Shown here: positions 23,316-31,290 of the stretch, in pieces
How the letters are laid out: each line of letters opens with the position of its first letter
Position numbering within the stretch: position 1 is the first letter of the stretch
Origin: Streptomyces sp. CB01580
Lineage (GTDB): Bacteria > Actinomycetota > Actinomycetes > Streptomycetales > Streptomycetaceae
Reading direction: 5' to 3'
Assembly: GCF_001905795.1 (NCBI RefSeq)
Contig: NZ_LIXJ01000015.1
Coordinates: 66,455-130,454, forward strand
Length of the DNA: 64,000 bases
The notes under the pieces: model-generated
Told to the model about the DNA's origin: nothing
Seen by the model: the letters and a program-made list of their open reading frames with translations, nothing else
Database searches by the model: none
Position numbers and translations under genes: made by a program

Positions 23316-23744
23316 GTGACAGCGTGCCGAAAGCCCGCGACATGGCTGGGCCGGTGCGTGCTCGCCGTCGCGCTGCTCTTCGGCATCGTGCTGATGCACG
23401 CGCTCGGCCACCCCGGCGAACACGCGGTCACGAAACTCTCCGGCGGTCACATCACGACCGCGTCCCACGTGTCCGCCGGGCCGGCGCACCACCCGGCCGT
23501 CGCCGAGCCCCTCCGCACCACGGATCCCGCGCCCGCGCACGGGGCGGGGGTCACCACGACGGTGTGCCTCGCCGTGCTCGGTGCGGGCATCGGTGCCCTG
23601 CTGGTCGCACGCGCCGTACTCGGCCGGCCCGCCCGCGCCGCCGGAACGGCGGTGACGCGGCGGTTCGGGTACGCGCTCCTCGCGATCCCGCCGCCCGCCC
23701 CGCCCGGATCCCTCCTGAGCCGATTGTCGCTGCTGCGCATATAG
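23316..23744 (+). CDS. Small His-containing membrane protein (DUF6153-like)
   Basis: A 142-residue protein with one N-terminal membrane helix (CVLAVALLFGIVLMHALGHP), a His-rich extracytoplasmic stretch (HPGEHA, SGGHITTASHVSAGPAHHP), a second hydrophobic segment (VCLAVLGAGIGALLVARAVL) and a basic tail ending LLSRLSLLRI. I believe this is the Streptomyces DUF6153 type, which has no assigned function. Start GTG 23316 has GGAGA five bases upstream. It is 84 bases before a multicopper oxidase gene on the same strand and probably in its operon, so copper binding or delivery is a reasonable inference. Confidence 0.72.
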   Translation: MTACRKPATWLGRCVLAVALLFGIVLMHALGHPGEHAVTKLSGGHITTASHVSAGPAHHPAVAEPLRTTDPAPAHGAGVTTTVCLAVLGAGIGALLVARAVLGRPARAAGTAVTRRFGYALLAIPPPAPPGSLLSRLSLLRI

Positions 23745-23828
23745 GAAGCCCGGCCGCTCCTCGCCATGAGCAAAGCACCGTCTTCCTGATGTTCTTCACG
23801 CAACGACTCCTCAAGGGGTTTCACAGAC

Positions 23829-25469
23829 ATGACCGGACTCACCCGTCGTACCGTCCTCGGCGCCGGATTCGCCGCCGCCGGTACCGGCCTGCTGACCGCC
23901 TGTTCGGATTCGACGAGCGGCATGGACCACTCCTCCGGCGCGAACGGCACGTCACCAACCACCGACTACCTCGCCCCCGACGGCAAGGAGGTCGCGGCGG
24001 CCGAGGCCCGCCGCACGCCCGGCCGCGACCGGAAGGTGAGGCTCACCGCCGTCGAGACCCGGCTGGACCTCGGCGGCGGACGCACGGTCCGCTCCTGGGC
24101 GTACGGGGACGACCTCCCCGGCAAGGAAATCCGGGTCACCGCAGGCGACACCCTCGCGCTCACCCTCGCCAACAACCTGCCCGAGGCCACGAGCGTCCAC
24201 TGGCACGGGCTCGCCCTGCGCAACGACATGGACGGGGTGCCGGGCCTCACCCAGCGCGGCATCGCGGCCGGTTCCTCCTTCGACTACCGCTTCGCCGTCA
24301 CCCACCCCGGCACCTACTGGCTCCACCCTCACTCCGGCGTCCAGCAGGACCGCGGCCTGTACGCCCCGCTCGTCGTCGAGGACCCCAAGGAGCCGCTGGC
24401 CTACGACAAGGAGTGGGTGATCGTCCTCGATGACTGGGTCGACGGCGTCGACGGCTCCACCCCCGACGCCGTGCTCGCCGAACTCGCCAAGGGCATGGGC
24501 GGCATGGACCACGGCGGCTCCGAGGGCATGGACCACGGCGATTCGGGCAGCATGGAGGGCCACGACATGTCACACATGTCGCACACCTCGATGACGACGA
24601 GGAAGGCGAAGGCCACACCGCCCCCGCCCCCCTCCGGCCCCTCCCGGATGCTGATGGGCGCGAGCAGCGATCTGCTGGGCGGTGACGCCGGGGACGTCGG
24701 CTATCCGCACTACCTGATCAACGGCCGTACACCGCAAGCACCTTCGACCTTCACCGCGAAGCCGGGCGACCGGATCAGGCTCCGCATCATCAACGCCGGT
24801 GGCGACACCGCGTTCCGGATCGCGCTCGGCGGACACCGGTTCACCGTCACCCACGCCGACGGCTTCCCCGTCCGGCACACGCGGGCCGACGCGCTGCTGC
24901 TCGGCATGGGCGAGCGGATCGACGCCCTCGTCACCGCCGGGAACGGCACCTTCCCGCTCACGGCACTCGCCGAGGGCAAGAACCGCACCGCCCTCGCCGT
25001 CCTGCGCACCGGCGGCGGCGCCGCACCCACCGCCTCCGTACGCCCCGCGGAACTGCAGCGCCGGGTCCTCCACGGCGGTCAGTTGAAGGCGGACGACTCC
25101 GTACGGCTGGACGCCAAGCGCCCCGACCGCACGATCGAGTTCAGGCTCACCGGCTCGATGGCGAAGTACGACTGGGCCATCAACGGCAGGAAGTACGACC
25201 CCGCGCGGCGCCATCCGGTCCGCTCCGGCGAACGCGTCCGGCTGTCGTTCGTGAACGGCACGACGATGTGGCACCCCATGCACCTGCACGGCCACACCTT
25301 CGCGCTCGCCGACGGCGGCGCCCGCAAGGACACCTCGATCGTGCTGCCGGGCAAGCGGCTCGACGTCGACTTCGACGCCGACAACCCCGGGTTGTGGATG
25401 GTCCACTGCCACAACGTGTACCACGCCGAGTCCGGGATGATGACCGTCCTCGGCTATCTGAAGAAGTAA
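23829..25469 (+). CDS. Multicopper oxidase lipoprotein (CueO/laccase-like)
   Basis: Copper enzyme of 546 residues that oxidises Cu(I) or phenolic substrates with oxygen, outside the membrane. The N-terminus combines a twin-arginine motif (RRTVLGAGFAAAG) with a lipobox LLTAC (Cys25), so it is exported folded and lipid-anchored. The copper ligands are intact: HWHG (His124, His126), HPHSG (166, 168), HPMHLHGH near 479 and HCHNVYHAESGM at 526-537 (type 1 Cys527, axial Met537). A Met/His-rich insert at about 218-255 (GMDHGGSEGMDHGDS, MSHMSH) is like the CueO methionine-rich region that captures Cu(I). It is cotranscribed with a small His-containing membrane protein. A MITE-like element begins immediately after its stop codon. 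Confidence 0.95.
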   Translation: MTGLTRRTVLGAGFAAAGTGLLTACSDSTSGMDHSSGANGTSPTTDYLAPDGKEVAAAEARRTPGRDRKVRLTAVETRLDLGGGRTVRSWAYGDDLPGKEIRVTAGDTLALTLANNLPEATSVHWHGLALRNDMDGVPGLTQRGIAAGSSFDYRFAVTHPGTYWLHPHSGVQQDRGLYAPLVVEDPKEPLAYDKEWVIVLDDWVDGVDGSTPDAVLAELAKGMGGMDHGGSEGMDHGDSGSMEGHDMSHMSHTSMTTRKAKATPPPPPSGPSRMLMGASSDLLGGDAGDVGYPHYLINGRTPQAPSTFTAKPGDRIRLRIINAGGDTAFRIALGGHRFTVTHADGFPVRHTRADALLLGMGERIDALVTAGNGTFPLTALAEGKNRTALAVLRTGGGAAPTASVRPAELQRRVLHGGQLKADDSVRLDAKRPDRTIEFRLTGSMAKYDWAINGRKYDPARRHPVRSGERVRLSFVNGTTMWHPMHLHGHTFALADGGARKDTSIVLPGKRLDVDFDADNPGLWMVHCHNVYHAESGMMTVLGYLKK

Positions 25470-25470
25470 C

Positions 25471-25667
25471 GTCCTCGCCCACGATCGGCAGTGGGAGAAG
25501 GAGCAGCGCCTGGGGCCTTCGAATCCAAGGCGGAGGAAGGAGTCGGATGGGGTCTCCCCTGCTCGAAAGCAGCTGAGAGCTCGGGGAAGGAGCGTCGGCA
25601 CCTGACGACAACGCCGGAGGCGGAGGTCCCGGGCGCTGCGACGCCGCTGAGCATCGTGGGCGAGGCC
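25471..25667. mobile_element. MITE-like element, 197 bp, with target-site duplication
   Basis: Terminal inverted repeats of 15 bp agree at 14 positions (25471-25485 and 25653-25667; the inner 13 are perfect, CCTCGCCCACGAT and ATCGTGGGCGAGG). The element is flanked by the direct repeat GTAAC at 25466-25470 and 25668-25672. It has no coding capacity for a transposase. An inner imperfect hairpin lies around 25555-25590 (CCCCTGCTC ... GAGCTCGGGG). I recall similar CCCCTGCTCG / GAGCTCGGGGAAGG sequence recurring in Streptomyces intergenic DNA. The left target copy contains the oxidase stop codon, so the insertion kept the reading frame intact. Confidence 0.75.
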
Positions 25668-25703
25668 GTAACCGCGGCCCGGAGCCGACGACCCGCCGCA
25701 GGG

Positions 25704-25745
25704 CGGGTGTGTCCCGGCCGGGGATTCCCGGGCGGGACACACCCG
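25704..25745. terminator. Shared terminator between convergent genes
   Basis: A perfect 13-bp inverted repeat (CGGGTGTGTCCCG ... CGGGACACACCCG) with a 16-base loop lies between the multicopper oxidase and the convergent MFS gene that ends at 25772. Confidence 0.8.
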
Positions 25746-25771
25746 TCGGTCGGACAGTGCCGATCGGGCGG

Positions 25772-27067
25772 TCAGGCTGTCAGTGGCCGTGCACCGGCCC
25801 CGGCCGGTGGCGCGGCGAGGCGGCCCGCCCTGTGCAGTCGGCGCAGTGCGGCGGCGCACACCAGGCCGAGCGCGGTGAGCGCGGCCCAGGGCAGGGCCGG
25901 CACCCCCGCCTCGCGGGCGGCGTCGAGCGCCGCTCCGGTCAGGAGGTTGCCGACGGTGATGCCGACCCCGCAGACGGTGTTGTAGAGGCCGTAGTGCGTG
26001 GCGACGAGGCGGTCGCCCGAGAGCCGCACGACGGTGTCCATCTCGAAGGGGTAGGCGATCATCGTGCCGACGGCGAGGAGCAGCGCGGACAGGGTCGGGG
26101 GCACCGCGGCCAGGAGCCACAGGCCGATCCCTCCGGCCGGTACGGGAACGGTCGTGGCGGCGAGGAGCGGCAGGAACGCCGCGGCCATCGTGAGCAGGCC
26201 CCGGACGAGGGCGCGGCCCGGTTCCATGCGGGCCCTGCACCAGGCGGTCACCCTGGTCTGGTACAGGATCGTGCCGAGTCCGGAGACGGCGAACAGGGCG
26301 GCCACGGCCGCCGTGCCGAAGGCGCCCTCCCCGCCGAGCCGCCGCACTTCCAGCGGAAGCGCCAGGTAGACCTGGAACGACATCACGTACGAGCCGGTCA
26401 TGGCCACCGAGAACAGCAGGAACGGACGGTTCGCGAGCATGCCCCGCCACTCGGTGAGGAACCTCCGCCCGGCCGTCCCCCCGGCCTCCGCCGCCCGGCG
26501 GGCCGGCAGGGCGCGGACCTGCACCGCGCCCAGCACGGCGAAGGTGACCGCCGCGACGAGGCAGGTGACCCGGAAACCGACGCCGGTCAGCACCATGCCC
26601 ACCAGGGGGCCGAGCAGTACCCCCGCCTGGTAGAAGACGTTGAACAGGGCGAACGCCTCCACCCGGCGCTCCCCCGCGTCGAGGGCGAGATACGCGCGGG
26701 TGGCCGGGTTGAACAGGGCTCCGGCCAGCCCCGTCGCCGCGGAGGCGGCGATCAGCGCGGGCACGGAGTCCACCAGGCCCAGGGTCGCGAAGCCCGCGGT
26801 GCGCAGCACGAGTCCGGTGATGATCACGGGCTTGTAGCCGAGCCGGTCCGCGAGCGTGCCGCCGACGAGGAACATGCCCTGCTGGCTGAAGTTGCGGACG
26901 CCGAGGATGAGTCCGACCAGCCAGCCCGCGAGTCCGAGGGACCCGGCGAGGTGGGACGCGAGATAGGGCATCAGCATGTAGAAGCCGAGGTTGATGGTGA
27001 ACTGATTCACCATCAACAGCCGCACGCCGCTCTCGTACGAGCGGAACCGGGCGAGGGTCCCCCTCAT
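25772..27067 (-). CDS. MFS transporter paired with a cysteine-synthase-like enzyme
   Basis: Twelve-helix transporter of 431 residues. The N-terminus has INLGFYMLMPYLASHLAG, then motif A-like FLVGGTLADRLGYKPVI. A later pore helix has GLYNTVCGVGITVGNLLTGA. The family (MdtH/DHA1-like exporters) handles drugs or small metabolites. Its ATG (27067) overlaps the stop of the upstream PLP-enzyme gene (ATGA), so the two are translationally coupled, and the exporter probably handles that enzyme's product. A role in exporting an amino-acid-derived metal ligand or a thiol is inference from this pairing. Confidence 0.88.
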   Translation of the reverse strand: MRGTLARFRSYESGVRLLMVNQFTINLGFYMLMPYLASHLAGSLGLAGWLVGLILGVRNFSQQGMFLVGGTLADRLGYKPVIITGLVLRTAGFATLGLVDSVPALIAASAATGLAGALFNPATRAYLALDAGERRVEAFALFNVFYQAGVLLGPLVGMVLTGVGFRVTCLVAAVTFAVLGAVQVRALPARRAAEAGGTAGRRFLTEWRGMLANRPFLLFSVAMTGSYVMSFQVYLALPLEVRRLGGEGAFGTAAVAALFAVSGLGTILYQTRVTAWCRARMEPGRALVRGLLTMAAAFLPLLAATTVPVPAGGIGLWLLAAVPPTLSALLLAVGTMIAYPFEMDTVVRLSGDRLVATHYGLYNTVCGVGITVGNLLTGAALDAAREAGVPALPWAALTALGLVCAAALRRLHRAGRLAAPPAGAGARPLTA

Positions 27068-28272
27068 CGGACCCGCTCCTCGGACGCGTCGGCGGATCCG
27101 GCGGCGTCGAACACGCCGGCGGGGTCGGTGCCCTCGACCGTGCCCGCGGAACGGGCGTCACCGGCCGCCGGTTCCTCCTCGGTGAGCGTGAGCGGGTCGA
27201 CCACGCAGGCGCACCGCGTCCAGCGGGTGACCTCCTTCTCGCCCAGCCGTCCGATCACGTCCGGTTCGGGTGCGGGTGGACCGGCGAGGAGACCGTGGGC
27301 GGCGCAGTAGTCGTCGTCGTACACCGTGCCCAGGTAGCGCTGCGGACCGTCGGGGAAGACGGCCGCGATCCTGGCCTCCCCGGGGAGCGTGCGGGCGAGC
27401 CAGCCCGCGACCAGGGCGACGGCACCGACGCTCCAGCCACCGGTGGCGTAGTGGGAGGAGGCGAGCCGGCGGCAGGTCCACACGGCCTCGCCCGGGGCCA
27501 CCCAGTGCACCTCGTCGAACTGGTCGTACGCGACGTTGCGGGGGTGGATGCTCGATCCGAGTCCTCGCATGAGGCGGGTCCGGGCGGGCTGGCCGAAGAT
27601 CGTCGAGCCGATGGTGTCGACTCCGACCAGGGTCAGGTCGGGGTACAGCCGACGCAGGACACGGGAGACGCCCGCCGAGTGCCCGCCGGTGCCCACGCTG
27701 CACACCAGGACGTCGATGTGCCCCAGCTCGGTGGCGAGTTCGAGGGCGAGCGGCGTGTACGCGGCGGTGTTGTCCGGATTGTTGTACTGGTCCGGGCACC
27801 AGGAACCGGGGTGCCGCGCGAGGAGCCGTGCGACCCGGTCGCGGCGGGCCTGCTGCCAGCCGCCGGTCGGATGTGGTTCGGCGACCACGTCGACCTGGGC
27901 CCCGTACGCGGACAGCAGCCGCGTCATGGACGACTCCAGTCCGGGATCGGTGACCAGGGTGACGGGGTGGCCGTACACCATGCCCGCTAGGGCGAGACCG
28001 AGGCCGAGCGTGCCGCTGGTGGACTCGATGATGCGGGCGCCGGGGCGAAGTTCGCCGCGGACACGGGCCCGTTCGACCATGTGCAGGGCGGGGCGGTCCT
28101 TGATGCCGCCGGGGTTGAAGCCTTCCAGTTTGGCCCAGAAGCCGTGGCCCGCCGGGGCGAGCGGCTCCGGGACCCGGAGCAGAGGAGTGTTGCCCACCAG
28201 CCCGGACAGGGCGGAGCCGGCGGCTCGGACGGTGCCGGTGAGAAGGGTGACGTCGGTGGTCGAGGAATGCAT
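27064..28272 (-). CDS. PLP-dependent cysteine-synthase-family enzyme with altered cofactor loop
   Basis: Fold-type II PLP enzyme of 402 residues related to CysK, CysM and SbnA. The Schiff-base Lys is clear in GFNPGGIKDRPA (Lys58), and GGHSAGVSRVL supplies the Gly-rich phosphate loop region. The substrate and cofactor loop, canonically TSGNTG, reads TSGTLG here (residues 85-90), so the Asn that contacts PLP is Thr. The C-terminal 50 residues (after about 350) add CAC and acidic low-complexity sequence not found in CysK. The reaction could be beta-replacement on O-acetyl- or O-phosphoserine with a nucleophile other than sulfide. It is coupled to an MFS exporter and lies 79 bases after a small His-rich gene, probably one operon. 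Confidence 0.85.
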   Translation of the reverse strand: MHSSTTDVTLLTGTVRAAGSALSGLVGNTPLLRVPEPLAPAGHGFWAKLEGFNPGGIKDRPALHMVERARVRGELRPGARIIESTSGTLGLGLALAGMVYGHPVTLVTDPGLESSMTRLLSAYGAQVDVVAEPHPTGGWQQARRDRVARLLARHPGSWCPDQYNNPDNTAAYTPLALELATELGHIDVLVCSVGTGGHSAGVSRVLRRLYPDLTLVGVDTIGSTIFGQPARTRLMRGLGSSIHPRNVAYDQFDEVHWVAPGEAVWTCRRLASSHYATGGWSVGAVALVAGWLARTLPGEARIAAVFPDGPQRYLGTVYDDDYCAAHGLLAGPPAPEPDVIGRLGEKEVTRWTRCACVVDPLTLTEEEPAAGDARSAGTVEGTDPAGVFDAAGSADASEERVR

Positions 28273-28351
28273 GGTCGGCTCTCGTTTCGGTGATGCGCGT
28301 CAGAGGGTCGTCCGTGGGCAGCCGGGAAGCACACGGCTGCGGGTGGACGGC

Positions 28352-28789
28352 CTAGATGCGCCACCGGCAGACCTTGATCCGCGTCGAGCGGCCGGAACCG
28401 GCTATGTCCCCGCATGCCCCGGCCGGGGCGGGGAACCGGAGGACGGCGTACGGTGCCGAAGACTCGACACGGGACACGACCGGTACGGCGGAGTCGACCA
28501 CGTGCCGGGCGAGGCCGAGTTCGGAACCGAGACGGGGCGACGCGCACCCGGCCCTGTGTTCGTGGTGGGGGTGGCCGGGGGCCTGGTCCTCGGCGTGATC
28601 GAGGCCGGTCGTCATGGCCGCCGGGCCCGTCGGGGTCGCTCTGGCGATGTGCCGGTGCGCGGTGTCGCCGAGCGGCGGGAAGCAGTGGGCCACCGCCAGC
28701 AGGACGACGCCGACGACGGCGACGAGTAAGCGGCTGTGGGAGTGGCGGGGCACAGGTCCTCCGGGCGGGCTGTCCTGTTTCGGCCGCAT
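28352..28789 (-). CDS. Small His-rich membrane-anchored protein
   Basis: A 145-residue protein with one membrane helix near the N-terminus (LLVAVVGVVLLAVAHCF) followed by a His-rich stretch (DTAHRHIARA; DHAEDQAPGHPHHEHRAGC) and an Arg-rich end (STRIKVCRWRI). The layout (helix, His-rich loop, basic tail) resembles the 142-residue protein at 23316, although sequence identity is low. It is the first gene of a probable minus-strand operon with the PLP enzyme and the MFS exporter. Metal binding at the outer surface is inferred. The start at 28789 has no strong ribosome site, so the N-terminus is uncertain. Confidence 0.6.
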   Translation of the reverse strand: MRPKQDSPPGGPVPRHSHSRLLVAVVGVVLLAVAHCFPPLGDTAHRHIARATPTGPAAMTTGLDHAEDQAPGHPHHEHRAGCASPRLGSELGLARHVVDSAVPVVSRVESSAPYAVLRFPAPAGACGDIAGSGRSTRIKVCRWRI

Positions 28790-29308
28790 CTCGGGAGTCC
28801 AGGGGCGGAGCTCGTCCCCCTCGCCCGCACCCGGGGAGTGCGCCGACCGGCCGCTTTCACGCGGAAAGGCGGGCTACGCGGGCGTGACGGAGCCGTGATC
28901 GCGTCATCATCTTAAGCGCATATTCGCAAAGGGCCGGAATATCGTGGCACAGGGCGCGAGGAGTCGCACGAAGAATCGATCAGCCGCTCGAATCAAATGT
29001 TCGATCGCGTGTCCTTGTCGGGGAATCAACACATGCATCCACGATGTGACCACACCTCAACTGCCTGGTCCGGGCCGTGTCGAGCGAGGGACGGCGCCTT
29101 GGAAGGGCTTCGGTGCGCGTCGCGTATCCGCCACGCGTGCCGCACCGGATCCCCGTCCTCTCGAATGCCGGACGGGGAATTCCCGGCGGAAAGAATAAAT
29201 CCCGCCGCGGCACTCGCGAAATCGTCTACGGAATTCCGGGCGCGCCCGGCCGGGCATCGCGCCGACGCGGCGGTCCGGCCGTACGAATGGGCCGTACGAC
29301 GGGGGCGT
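28790..29308. other. Intergenic region, 519 bp, promoter-like
   Basis: No gene is convincing here on either strand. 28898-28990 is clearly AT-richer than the surroundings (for example CATCATCTTAAGCGCATATT at about 28905-28925) and is the probable promoter of the minus-strand His-rich/PLP/MFS operon, though no clean operator could be defined. 29160-29240 holds CGGAATTCC-type short palindromes (GGGGAATTCCCGG and CGGAATTCCGG). Confidence 0.4.
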
Positions 29309-29734
29309 TCACCGCTGGTCCGGCCGCTCGCGCGGAGGACCGGAGGGGGTGGCCGGCTCCCGGCCCGGTTTCCCACCGGCGACGGCCCCGCGGCCGTGGG
29401 ACTGCCACGGCCGGCGGCCCTCGATCTCGACGATGAGTGCCGTGCTCAGGAACGTTCTGATGAGCACGATGAGTGCCAGGACGCCGACGCCCGCGAACGT
29501 GGGCGACACGGCGACCGACCGGATGATGTCCCCGGCGACGAGGAACTCCAGGCCGAGCAGGATCGTGCGGCCCAGCCGCTGCCGTACGAGCTGGTAGTCG
29601 TCGAGGGAGTTTCTCCTTCTGACGGTTCCCATCAGGTACGGCACCAGCGCGACGCAGCTCCCGACGGCGATGACGGCCACTCCGATGCCCTCGGCTACCG
29701 TGCCGAGCACCTCGACGAGGTCTCTGTAGAACAT
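29309..29734 (-). CDS. DUF1622 family membrane protein
   Basis: A 141-residue protein with three hydrophobic helices: GIGVAVIAVGSCVALVPYLM, ILLGLEFLVAGDIIRSVAVS and VGVLALIVLIRTFLSTALIV. The family signatures RQRLGRTILLGLEFLVAGDI and RTFLSTALIVEIEGRRPW identify DUF1622, a widespread small membrane family of unknown role. The C-terminal 25 residues are Pro/Gly/Arg-rich. It is flanked downstream by an AT-rich gap and upstream by an MFS remnant. Start ATG 29734. Confidence 0.88.
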   Translation of the reverse strand: MFYRDLVEVLGTVAEGIGVAVIAVGSCVALVPYLMGTVRRRNSLDDYQLVRQRLGRTILLGLEFLVAGDIIRSVAVSPTFAGVGVLALIVLIRTFLSTALIVEIEGRRPWQSHGRGAVAGGKPGREPATPSGPPRERPDQR

Positions 29735-29819
29735 GGCGTCCTCTCGTCACCGGCGATCGCGACGCACGTCCGTCACGGGCGCCGCACCGCTCCGTCGGCG
29801 GTCACCTCGCATCGTTCGC

Positions 29820-30293
29820 CTACTCGTTCCGGTCCGGCCGGGCTCCGGCCGGAACCCGCGGATCGCGCCGGGCATCCGCGTGCACCGCGCCGTCGGCCGG
29901 CGCCGGACGGACCGCGGCCGGGACCGGGCCCGCCGGGTCCGCCGGGTCCGGCGTGGCCGAGGCGCCGAACGTGCGCAGCACGACCGCGAGGGCGGCGAGG
30001 CCGATCAGCGCGGCCACCCCGGCGATGAACGCGCCGGCGACCACGAGCTCCATCGTCTGCGACAGGAGCCCGATCAGCACCACGGGAGCGGCCATGCCGA
30101 GGTAGGCGGCCACGAAGAACATCGAGATCACGGAGGCCCGGCGGGCAGGGGCGACGACCCGGTAGGTCTCGCCCGGACCACCCCGGAAGACCAGCCCCAC
30201 CGCGGCACCGCCGAGGACGGTGCCGACCAGGAACAGCCACAGGACCTCGGTGAACAGGGCGAGCGGCAGCGGCAGCGGCGCGAACGGAGCGAC
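29820..30293 (-). pseudogene. C-terminal remnant of an MFS transporter
   Basis: Only the last two to three helices of a major-facilitator protein are readable: LFTEVLWLFLVGTVLGGAAV, GLVFRGGPGETYRVVAP, ARRASVISMFFVAAYLGMAA and a final helix AGVAALIGLAALAVVLRTFG. The preceding part of the open frame (30294-30458) is Arg/Pro-rich and not transporter-like, and it overlaps a tRNA terminator. A full gene would need about 300 more codons upstream, where the tRNA gene now lies. Loss of the 5' part by recombination near the tRNA is the likely history. No start with a ribosome site is seen. Confidence 0.75.
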
Positions 30294-30443
30294 CGCGCGC
30301 CGCACCCCCGGGCGACTGTGCACGCCGCGCATCCGGACGGCCCAATACGCGCGTCTGTGCGAGTGAGCCGCCCGCGTGCCTCGCCGGCGAGGCCGGCGCG
30401 TCGGGCGAGCATGGGGCGAGCCATTGGGCTGAGGAACACGAAA

Positions 30444-30467
30444 AGGCCCCCGCATCAACGGGGGCCT
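30444..30467 (-). terminator. Terminator of the tRNA-CAT gene
   Basis: A perfect 9-bp hairpin (AGGCCCCCG, loop CATCAA, CGGGGGCCT). Reading on the minus strand it ends in a T-run (AAAA at 30441-30444 on the plus strand). It lies 45 bases after the tRNA. Confidence 0.9.
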
Positions 30468-30512
30468 CCACGTTTCGCCAGTTCAGGAGTGGAAGGTTTC
30501 TCCAGACACCTG

Positions 30513-30586
30513 TGGGGCGGGTGGGACTCGAACCCACGGCCGACGGATTATGAGTCCGCTGCTCTAACCGGCTGAGCTACCGCCCC
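30513..30586 (-). tRNA. tRNA with CAT anticodon (elongator Met or Ile2)
   Basis: A 74-base cloverleaf on the minus strand. Acceptor GGGGCGG pairs with CCGCCCC, followed by A as discriminator. The D-arm region is AGCTCAGCCGGTTAGAGC, the anticodon arm GCGGACTCATAATCCGT (anticodon CAT) and the T-arm GTGGGTTCGAGTCCCAC. The 3' CCA is not encoded. CAT may be read as Met or, after lysidine modification, as Ile. The initiator form is excluded because the first base pair is G-C and the D-arm differs. I cannot decide between Met and Ile2 with certainty. Confidence 0.95.
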
Positions 30587-30917
30587 TCTTCGGCGTGGCG
30601 CGTACAAGTGTGCGCGCCGTCTGCCGCAGCATAGCCGGTCATACGATCTCTCGCTCCGGATGGTCGGCTTCGCGTGACCAGGAAGACTCCCCCGCCTCCC
30701 CACCCGGTTCCGGATGGCACGAAGTACACGCGAAAGAGTCACGTGTGTCCCAGCCGCATCACCGGAACCGGTGACACGCCCGGACCCGGGCGACCGCCGA
30801 CACGAACGGCCGTCTGCACGAACGGGCCGCCGCCCACGGGCACGAGCAGTCACCGGCACGGACGGGCGCGCGGTCCGGGACGTGCGGTCGCGTGACGCGA
30901 CCACGGAAACACGAAAA
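30587..30917. other. Intergenic region between tRNA genes
   Basis: No gene or clear repeat is seen. It must include the promoter of the CAT tRNA (about 30600-30660, where TCATACGATCTC occurs on the plus strand). Open frames crossing it are short and Arg/Pro-rich, without ribosome sites. Confidence 0.4.
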
Positions 30918-30935
30918 AGGACCCCGCAGGGTCCT
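30918..30935 (-). terminator. Terminator of the tRNA-Asn pair
   Basis: A hairpin AGGACCC, loop CGCA, GGGTCCT, followed on the minus strand by a T-run (AAAAA at 30914-30918). It lies 12 bases after the second tRNA-Asn. Confidence 0.88.
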
Positions 30936-30946
30936 CCTCCGATCAG

Positions 30947-31019
30947 CTCCCCCGACTGGACTCGAACCAGTAACCCTCCGGTTAACAGCCGAATGCTCTG
31001 CCAATTGAGCTACAGGGGA
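30947..31019 (-). tRNA. tRNA-Asn (GTT), downstream copy
   Basis: A 73-base cloverleaf: acceptor TCCCCTG with CGGGGGA and G discriminator, anticodon loop CTGTTAA (GTT), T-arm ACTGGTTCGAGTCCAGT. The anticodon stem is TTCGG/CCGGA. No encoded CCA. Only 5 bases separate it from the next copy, so the two are cotranscribed. Confidence 0.96.
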
Positions 31020-31024
31020 TCGCG

Positions 31025-31097
31025 CTCCCCCGACTGGACTCGAACCAGTAACCTGCCGGTTAACAGCCGGCTGCTCTGCCAATTGAGCTACAGGGGA
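31025..31097 (-). tRNA. tRNA-Asn (GTT), upstream copy
   Basis: Same acceptor and T-arm as its neighbour, but the anticodon stem is GCCGG/CCGGC, so the copies differ by paired changes. It is the first gene of the pair. Both end at the hairpin at 30918-30935. Confidence 0.96.
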
Positions 31098-31290
31098 TTG
31101 CTGCGTCTGCACCGAGCCCTGCCCACCTGGCTGCTGCCGGGCGGCGCGTGCTCGCTGCGACACATACATTAGCGCAAGCAGGGGGGTGCTTTGCCAATCG
31201 GTATCGCCCGGGGTGATCTCGGGTGCCTACGGGTAGGCGGGCAGCACACGTCGCGCCGAGCGGCGCACTGAGCCAGGAAGGGTGGCAGCC

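Noticed and set aside
27158..27799. Second-frame protein inside the PLP enzyme gene
   Set aside because: Arg/Pro-rich translation without homology. The overlapping PLP frame has clear motifs and a Lys active site.
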